From contig CAZIHO010000073.1 of the NCBI GenBank assembly GCA_964538875.1, forward strand, positions 1-18,239: a stretch of 18,239 nt of DNA, given 5' to 3'. This stretch comes from CAZIHO01 sp964538875. GTDB taxonomy: Bacteria; Pseudomonadota; Gammaproteobacteria; Chromatiales; Chromatiaceae. A program made the position numbers and the translations under genes. The notes beneath the pieces are model-generated. The model did no database searches. It saw only the letters and a program-made list of their open reading frames with translations, and had not been told where the DNA came from. This document shows positions 14,548-18,239 of this stretch, one piece after another; the first letter of the stretch is position 1, and each line of letters begins with the position of its first letter.

Positions 14548-16061
14548 GAACCGGCTTGGCTGGGCTGCTCGCCAGTCGCCTTGGGGGTGGTCCCCGCAGC
14601 CGCCGGCCCGCCCATGCCCACGCCTACCCCGGAGGGATTGGCAAACTTGTCATTCAGGGTTTGCACGAAGCCATCCGTCTCACTGATGACTTGGTGCAAA
14701 CGGCGCCGGGCCCGGTTACCCCATCCGGCCGGTTGACGAACAAACAAGCTATGCCACCAGCGGGTGCTTTTCTTGAAGGCACCCTCCAGATCACCCCGGA
14801 TTCCCAGTTGCTCGCCACCCCGGCGCACGTAGCCGAGCAGACTCTTGGCCGCCAGGGAACGCACCCCGAAATGGATCCCCAGGATCAATAACAGAGCCGA
14901 CCCGATCCACAATCCGTTGATCCAGGGATTGGCGAACAGAGTCTCCATGCTGGGTACCGACACCATCTCCGCCGGACCCGATCCGGCCTGCCAGGACCAG
15001 CCGAGCAGTCCCAGGCCAAGCGCGCCGAACACCGCCAGGTCGCCCCACAAAGCGCGCCGCCGCCAGCGGTCCAAGGCACCGCTCAGGAAGGGAACCGCCT
15101 TGGTCTCCATATCCCGGGCGGTCTTCTCCAAGGCGCCGACGATCCGGTACGCCCGCTCCACTTCCACCCGGCGCATACGTTGGTGAATTTCCTCCAAGTC
15201 CGTGTCCCGCTTGGCCTCAAAGCGCTGCCGAACGGTGTCGCTTTCAATGGGCACCGCCGCGTCAGGATTATAGATAGTGTAAAACCGCCCGGCGGTCAGT
15301 CCCTTCTCACCCAGCGCCCGCTGCCAGGCAGCCACCACCTCTTCGGGATTATCTTCCCGCGCCGTGGTATCTATTTGATTGAGGATGTAGAGGAACTTGC
15401 CTGAGTCCGAGCGATGGATGGTATCCCCCACCAAATGGCGCAGGGTATCGGACATGGCACCCGGTTCCGGATGGCGGGCGTCAAAGAACACCAGCACCAG
15501 ATCCGACAAGTCGATGATGTGGTCGGTGATGCGCAGGGTCGAGGTCCGCTGGGCATCCGCGTCGAAGCCGGGCGAATCGATCAGGATCTTGCCCTGCAAC
15601 TGATCGCTGGGGCAGGTCTTCAATTGCAAATAGGCATCGATCCGCTGACCCTCGCCCAGTTCCACTTGGTCGATGGACTTGGAGATCTGGTAGAAGGGGA
15701 AACGGGGATCCTGGTCCAGGGCCACTCCTGGCAGGGTTTGAGGCACTTGACTGCGGCCATAGCAGATCACTGAAAACCGGTCATCCACCGCCTGATTGCC
15801 GGTTCGCTGGAGGCGAATGCCCAGGTAATGGTTAAGAAACGTGGACTTACCGGCGGAAAAGGTGCCGAGAATGGCAATCAGGGGCCACCAGGGAATTTGG
15901 GTGGCAAAGGACTGGTCTGGGGCCAGCAACCCCATTCGATAGGCGACAGAATCCAGATTGCGAAAGCTCTGCACGGTCTTGATCAACACTGGATTTTCCT
16001 GTTCCAGGTGCTGTTCAAGCAGCTTGAGGCGGGCTTGGACGATGGCGGCGTCAGGACTCAT
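14544..16061 (-). CDS. Dynamin-like GTPase with two C-terminal membrane segments
   Basis: This 505-residue bacterial dynamin-superfamily GTPase may remodel or bind membranes. GTPase motifs are G1 GTFSAGKS (66-73), G3 DSPG (162-165) and G4 NQID (228-231, in place of N/TKxD). A helical N-terminus (MSPDAAIVQARLKLLEQHLE) and helices at about 290-335 flank the GTPase core. Two hydrophobic segments, about 338-359 and 381-400, probably anchor it in the inner membrane as a hairpin; the C-terminus ends in a flexible Gly/Ala-rich tail. The ATG at 16059-16061 has GAGGT about 6 bases upstream; an in-frame start at 16211 is less likely. It heads a unit in which mak begins inside its stop codon. Bacterial dynamins often occur in pairs, but no second copy is seen here. 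Its specific function is not known. Confidence 0.82.
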   Translation of the reverse strand: MSPDAAIVQARLKLLEQHLEQENPVLIKTVQSFRNLDSVAYRMGLLAPDQSFATQIPWWPLIAILGTFSAGKSTFLNHYLGIRLQRTGNQAVDDRFSVICYGRSQVPQTLPGVALDQDPRFPFYQISKSIDQVELGEGQRIDAYLQLKTCPSDQLQGKILIDSPGFDADAQRTSTLRITDHIIDLSDLVLVFFDARHPEPGAMSDTLRHLVGDTIHRSDSGKFLYILNQIDTTAREDNPEEVVAAWQRALGEKGLTAGRFYTIYNPDAAVPIESDTVRQRFEAKRDTDLEEIHQRMRRVEVERAYRIVGALEKTARDMETKAVPFLSGALDRWRRRALWGDLAVFGALGLGLLGWSWQAGSGPAEMVSVPSMETLFANPWINGLWIGSALLLILGIHFGVRSLAAKSLLGYVRRGGEQLGIRGDLEGAFKKSTRWWHSLFVRQPAGWGNRARRRLHQVISETDGFVQTLNDKFANPSGVGVGMGGPAAAGTTPKATGEQPSQAGS

Positions 16062-16220
16062 GGATAACCTCGTTAGGGAAATGATGGAACCACCCACAAA
16101 CCCCGGTATCTTAGCGCTCCAGCCCAGGCGGACATAGGCTGGGGGGATGTATACCGCCCAGATATACTGGGGAGACAGGGGAACCCGCCGTCGGCAGCTA
16201 CGCCGCATCAAAATATTAGC

Positions 16221-16226
16221 TATAAT
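16221..16226 (+). promoter_or_regulatory. Possible -10 element (TATAAT) for the SCP2-like operon
   Basis: TATAAT is an exact sigma-70 -10 consensus in an AT-rich patch that stands out in this GC-rich DNA. The bases 17 bp upstream do not match a -35 hexamer, so the promoter may need an activator. Transcription from here would give a leader of about 165 nt. The remaining 16062-16220 part of this divergent gap holds no gene. Confidence 0.45.
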
Positions 16227-16276
16227 TTATACTTTTGTTTTGCTTCGGGTTTGCCCCTGGCCCCGTTGTATTTTTA

Positions 16277-16397
16277 GGTCGCTTAGGAGACACTGAGCGA
16301 CCATGCTTGGGACCAGAACTGTGTGCCTTCCACACAGTATTTGGGAAGCAATGCTAAAAATCCTAAAAAGTTACCTGAGATAGTTAGGAGGTAAAAA
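16277..16397 (+). promoter_or_regulatory. Structured 5' leader with SD-sequestering stems
   Basis: Hairpin 1 pairs GGTCGCTTAG (16277-16286) with CTGAGCGACC (16293-16302): ten pairs, one of them G-U, and a 6-nt loop. Hairpin 2 pairs ACTGTGTG (16318-16325) with CACACAGT (16331-16338): eight pairs and a 5-nt loop. Near the start codon, TCCTAA (16361-16366) can pair with TTAGGA (16384-16389), and TTACCT (16371-16376) with AGGTAA (16389-16394). Either stem covers the GGAGG ribosome-binding site at 16387-16391, and they cannot form together. No known riboswitch class is recognised. This may be a translational switch or thermometer-like element. Confidence 0.45.
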
Positions 16398-16793
16398 ATG
16401 TCCAAGCTATTTTCCGATGAGTGGATGAAAAGCTTCATGGAACAATGGAATGCGGAGCCGGACCTGTCCAGCGCCTTAGCAGAGATCGGCTTCAACAGCG
16501 TGATTGCCTACGGGTTTGACGGTGAGGCTCAACCCAGGGGCATCCTGCGCATCGAGAATGGACGCGCCGTCTCGGCGGGCGCTTTCCTGGGCGAGGAAGT
16601 CAACTGGGACCTGCGCGCCAGCGAGGATCAGTGGCTCAAGTGGATGGATAAGCCGCCGGGCATGATGGGACTGGGCATGGCCTACACCTCCCGCAAGCTG
16701 AAATTCCAGATCGGCGACTATGGCGCCATGGTCAAGGACCCGCGCATGGCGGGCCCCTTCATCCGCAGCTTTGCGGTCATGGGCCGGGCCTGA
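16398..16793 (+). CDS. SCP2-like (sterol-carrier-type) small protein
   Basis: This 131-residue soluble protein has no signal peptide and resembles bacterial SCP-2 sterol-carrier-like proteins, which are thought to bind lipids or hydrophobic ligands in the cytosol. Supporting segments are SVIAYGFDGEAQPRGILRIENGRA (written here as positions 34-57), EEVNWDLRASEDQWLKWM, and the C-terminal GDYGAMVKDPRMAGPFIRSF. The usual SCP2 pattern of a beta-sheet ending in a G-D-x-x-hydrophobic helix is visible. GGAGG lies 6 bases before the ATG, a strong site, but it can be masked by upstream sequence. The next gene, a periplasmic adaptor, starts 54 bp later without an intervening terminator, so the two likely share a transcript and might both handle hydrophobic compounds. 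The ligand is unknown, and the family call is moderate. Confidence 0.62.
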   Translation: MSKLFSDEWMKSFMEQWNAEPDLSSALAEIGFNSVIAYGFDGEAQPRGILRIENGRAVSAGAFLGEEVNWDLRASEDQWLKWMDKPPGMMGLGMAYTSRKLKFQIGDYGAMVKDPRMAGPFIRSFAVMGRA

Positions 16794-16847
16794 TTGATAA
16801 CGGGCTTAGGCGGTTCCGAGCGGCGCGTTAGACGGAAGATGTAGAAA

Positions 16848-18020
16848 ATGAGTAAGCACGGGGCAGCAGCATGGTCCCTGACGGTCGGTTTGGCGATCGC
16901 TGGGGGAACCGCCTGGAGTCAGGCGGGTGACAGCAACGGCAACGGCGATCAGTTCGTCGTTCAGCAGTCGCGGGGGGTGCCGATCGTATCCATTGGCGGC
17001 ACGGTTATCCCTTATAAGGAAGTCACATTGGCTGCCCAGTTGCCAGGCCGGGTCAAGTTCCTAGCCGGCATTGAAGGGGATTCGTTCAAGGACGGCGACA
17101 CCCTGGTGTCCCTGGAAGAGGACGAGATGCTTGCCAAGCGCCGCGCCGCCGAAGCCCAACGGGCCAACGCCGTCGCCCAACTCCAAAACGCGGGAGTCCA
17201 GTACTCCCGCGAGCTCTGGTCTCCCCGCTCCGAGGGTGCCATGGGGGGGCTGGGGCTGCCCAACATGTTCGATCAGATGTTCACCAAGCCCATGGAAAGC
17301 TTCACCGGTCAGCGCCAGCAGGGCGCCGAGCGTTGGAGCGACCTCTATGGCGCGGGTGTGCGCATCCAGGAAGCCCAGAACAGCATCGCCCAACTGGACG
17401 CTGAGATCCGTCAAATCGACGCCAAATTGCGGGACGCCAAGAGCATCGCGCCCTTCTCCGGCCAGATTGTCAAGAAATTCATCGAGAAGGGGGATACGGT
17501 CCAACCTGGACAGCCCCTGCTGAAATTCGCGGACGTGGAATACCTCCAGGTGGAGGTGGACATCCCGGCCCGGCTACGGCCCGGCCTCCAGGAAGGCATG
17601 ATGCTCCAGGCCCAGTTGGACGTGGATAACCGGGTGGTTCCGGTGCGGGTGGCCCAGTTGTTTCCCATGGCGGACGCCCAGCGGCACACTGTCAAGGCCA
17701 AATTCGACCTGCCCCAGGGGGTGTCGGCGCCGGGTATGTATTCCAAGGTGTTGATCCCCGACTATACGGCGCCGGCTCGCACCAACCCGGTCATTCCTAC
17801 CGGCGCCATTCGTTATAACGGCAGCCTACCAGGCGTCTATGTGGTTTCTGAGGAAATGAAGCCCCACCTGCGCCTGATTCGGGTCGGCGAAGAACTTCCC
17901 GGCGGCTACACCACGGTGTTGAGCGGCCTGCAAGCGGGCGAGAAAATTCTGCGGGACCCGCCGGCAGGCATCGCCCAAGGCTGGACCGCCCCGACCGTGC
18001 CGGCAGGAACCGGGCGCTGA
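16848..18020 (+). CDS. Periplasmic adaptor (membrane fusion) protein, HlyD/RND type
   Basis: This 390-residue protein is a periplasmic adaptor that normally links an inner-membrane pump to a TolC-like channel. It begins with a signal peptide (to about residue 24, no lipobox Cys). Next come a lipoyl half-motif (GGTVIPYKEVTLAAQLPGR and EGDSFKDGDTLVSLE), coiled-coil helices (about 93-122 and 171-197), the second lipoyl half (IAPFSGQIVKKFIEKGDTV, PGQPLLKF), a beta-barrel domain and a C-terminal membrane-proximal domain (VLSGLQAGEKIL). The two helices are separated by about 48 residues rich in Gly, Met and Phe (123-170), where a short turn is usual. GGAAG about 10 bases upstream supports the ATG. 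A terminator-like hairpin follows at 18135-18169, so no pump gene is seen directly downstream within the window. Confidence 0.87.
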   Translation: MSKHGAAAWSLTVGLAIAGGTAWSQAGDSNGNGDQFVVQQSRGVPIVSIGGTVIPYKEVTLAAQLPGRVKFLAGIEGDSFKDGDTLVSLEEDEMLAKRRAAEAQRANAVAQLQNAGVQYSRELWSPRSEGAMGGLGLPNMFDQMFTKPMESFTGQRQQGAERWSDLYGAGVRIQEAQNSIAQLDAEIRQIDAKLRDAKSIAPFSGQIVKKFIEKGDTVQPGQPLLKFADVEYLQVEVDIPARLRPGLQEGMMLQAQLDVDNRVVPVRVAQLFPMADAQRHTVKAKFDLPQGVSAPGMYSKVLIPDYTAPARTNPVIPTGAIRYNGSLPGVYVVSEEMKPHLRLIRVGEELPGGYTTVLSGLQAGEKILRDPPAGIAQGWTAPTVPAGTGR

Positions 18021-18134
18021 GTTCCCGGTAACGATCGGTCCCCGGGGAAACGCTGAGGAGGACAGCGCTTCCCCGACACGGTTTTCAACGGAGCGAAGAC
18101 TCCCAAGGACCCCTCCCCAATCATTGTTGTCGGT

Positions 18135-18169
18135 GCCCGTGGCGGACGGATTTTCCACGCGGGCTTTTT
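18135..18169 (+). terminator. Intrinsic terminator after the adaptor gene
   Basis: GCCCGTGG (18135-18142) pairs with CCACGCGGGC (18055 + 100 to 18164, that is 18155-18164) with a two-base bulge, directly followed by TTTTT (18165-18169). It is the only site in the window with a GC stem plus a proper T-tract. It would end the SCP2-like and adaptor transcript 115 bp after the adaptor stop. Confidence 0.6.
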
Positions 18170-18189
18170 GCCATATCAGCGGGACTTAA

Positions 18190-18216
18190 GGGCACCTTGA
18201 AAAATTCAAGGTGCCC
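18190..18216. repeat. Perfect 12-bp inverted repeat with 3-nt loop
   Basis: GGGCACCTTGAA (18190-18201) and TTCAAGGTGCCC (18205-18216) are perfect arms around AAA. No T-run follows on the plus strand. Lying 20 bp beyond the terminator, it may be a second terminator for a gene beyond the window or an operator. The window ends 23 bases later. Confidence 0.4.
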
Positions 18217-18239
18217 GTGCGAGGTAGGGATACCCCGCC

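Noticed and set aside
16221..16397. Known riboswitch classes (TPP, cobalamin, c-di-GMP) in the SCP2 gene leader
   Set aside because: A CTGAGA string occurs, but the other conserved TPP elements are missing, and no conserved cobalamin or c-di-GMP core sequence is present.

Overview
The window looks like chromosomal DNA of a GC-rich gammaproteobacterium. The reasons are the adjacent LdtD-like and MepK-like genes (the ycbB-ycbK order known from Enterobacteriaceae), a fructokinase very close to E. coli Mak, a full-length Uup and an FNR-type regulator. TrpB2 and a NifX-like protein would fit an environmental lineage such as Chromatiales or Methylococcales, but the genus cannot be fixed from this sequence. 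I found no tRNA or rRNA, CRISPR array, integrase or insertion sequence.

Layout. 12-3228 (minus strand): a CNT-type nucleoside transporter downstream of the ABC-F ATPase Uup. 3441-7953 (plus strand): TrpB2, a NifX/NifB-type cofactor-domain protein, a Crp/Fnr regulator, and a dihydrolipoamide dehydrogenase with an N-terminal lipoyl-like domain. 8091-9284 (minus): a lone DUF2220/JetD-like Toprim protein. 9285-10157: about 870 bp without a convincing intact gene, holding inverted repeats and a possible broken reading frame. 10158-13478 (minus): a FliS-like protein, a Tat-exported MepK-like endopeptidase and an LdtD-like L,D-transpeptidase. 13648-16061 (minus): fructokinase Mak, overlapping the end of a dynamin-like membrane GTPase. 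16398-18020 (plus): an SCP2-like protein behind a structured leader, then a periplasmic adaptor protein, followed by a terminator.

Themes. The LdtD and MepK pair remodels 3-3 peptidoglycan cross-links, so 10740-13478 is an envelope-maintenance module. The GTPase also acts at membranes, and the adaptor is an envelope efflux component. The remaining genes are metabolic or housekeeping and show no obvious joint pathway.

Most notable. (1) The JetD-like Toprim protein lacks the acidic DxD pair and has no JetABC partners. (2) The lipoyl domain of the dehydrogenase has Gln where the lipoylated Lys should be. (3) The SCP2-like gene has a leader with two strong hairpins plus two mutually exclusive stems that each cover its ribosome-binding site. 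No complete new defence or metabolic system could be established; these three are the best leads.
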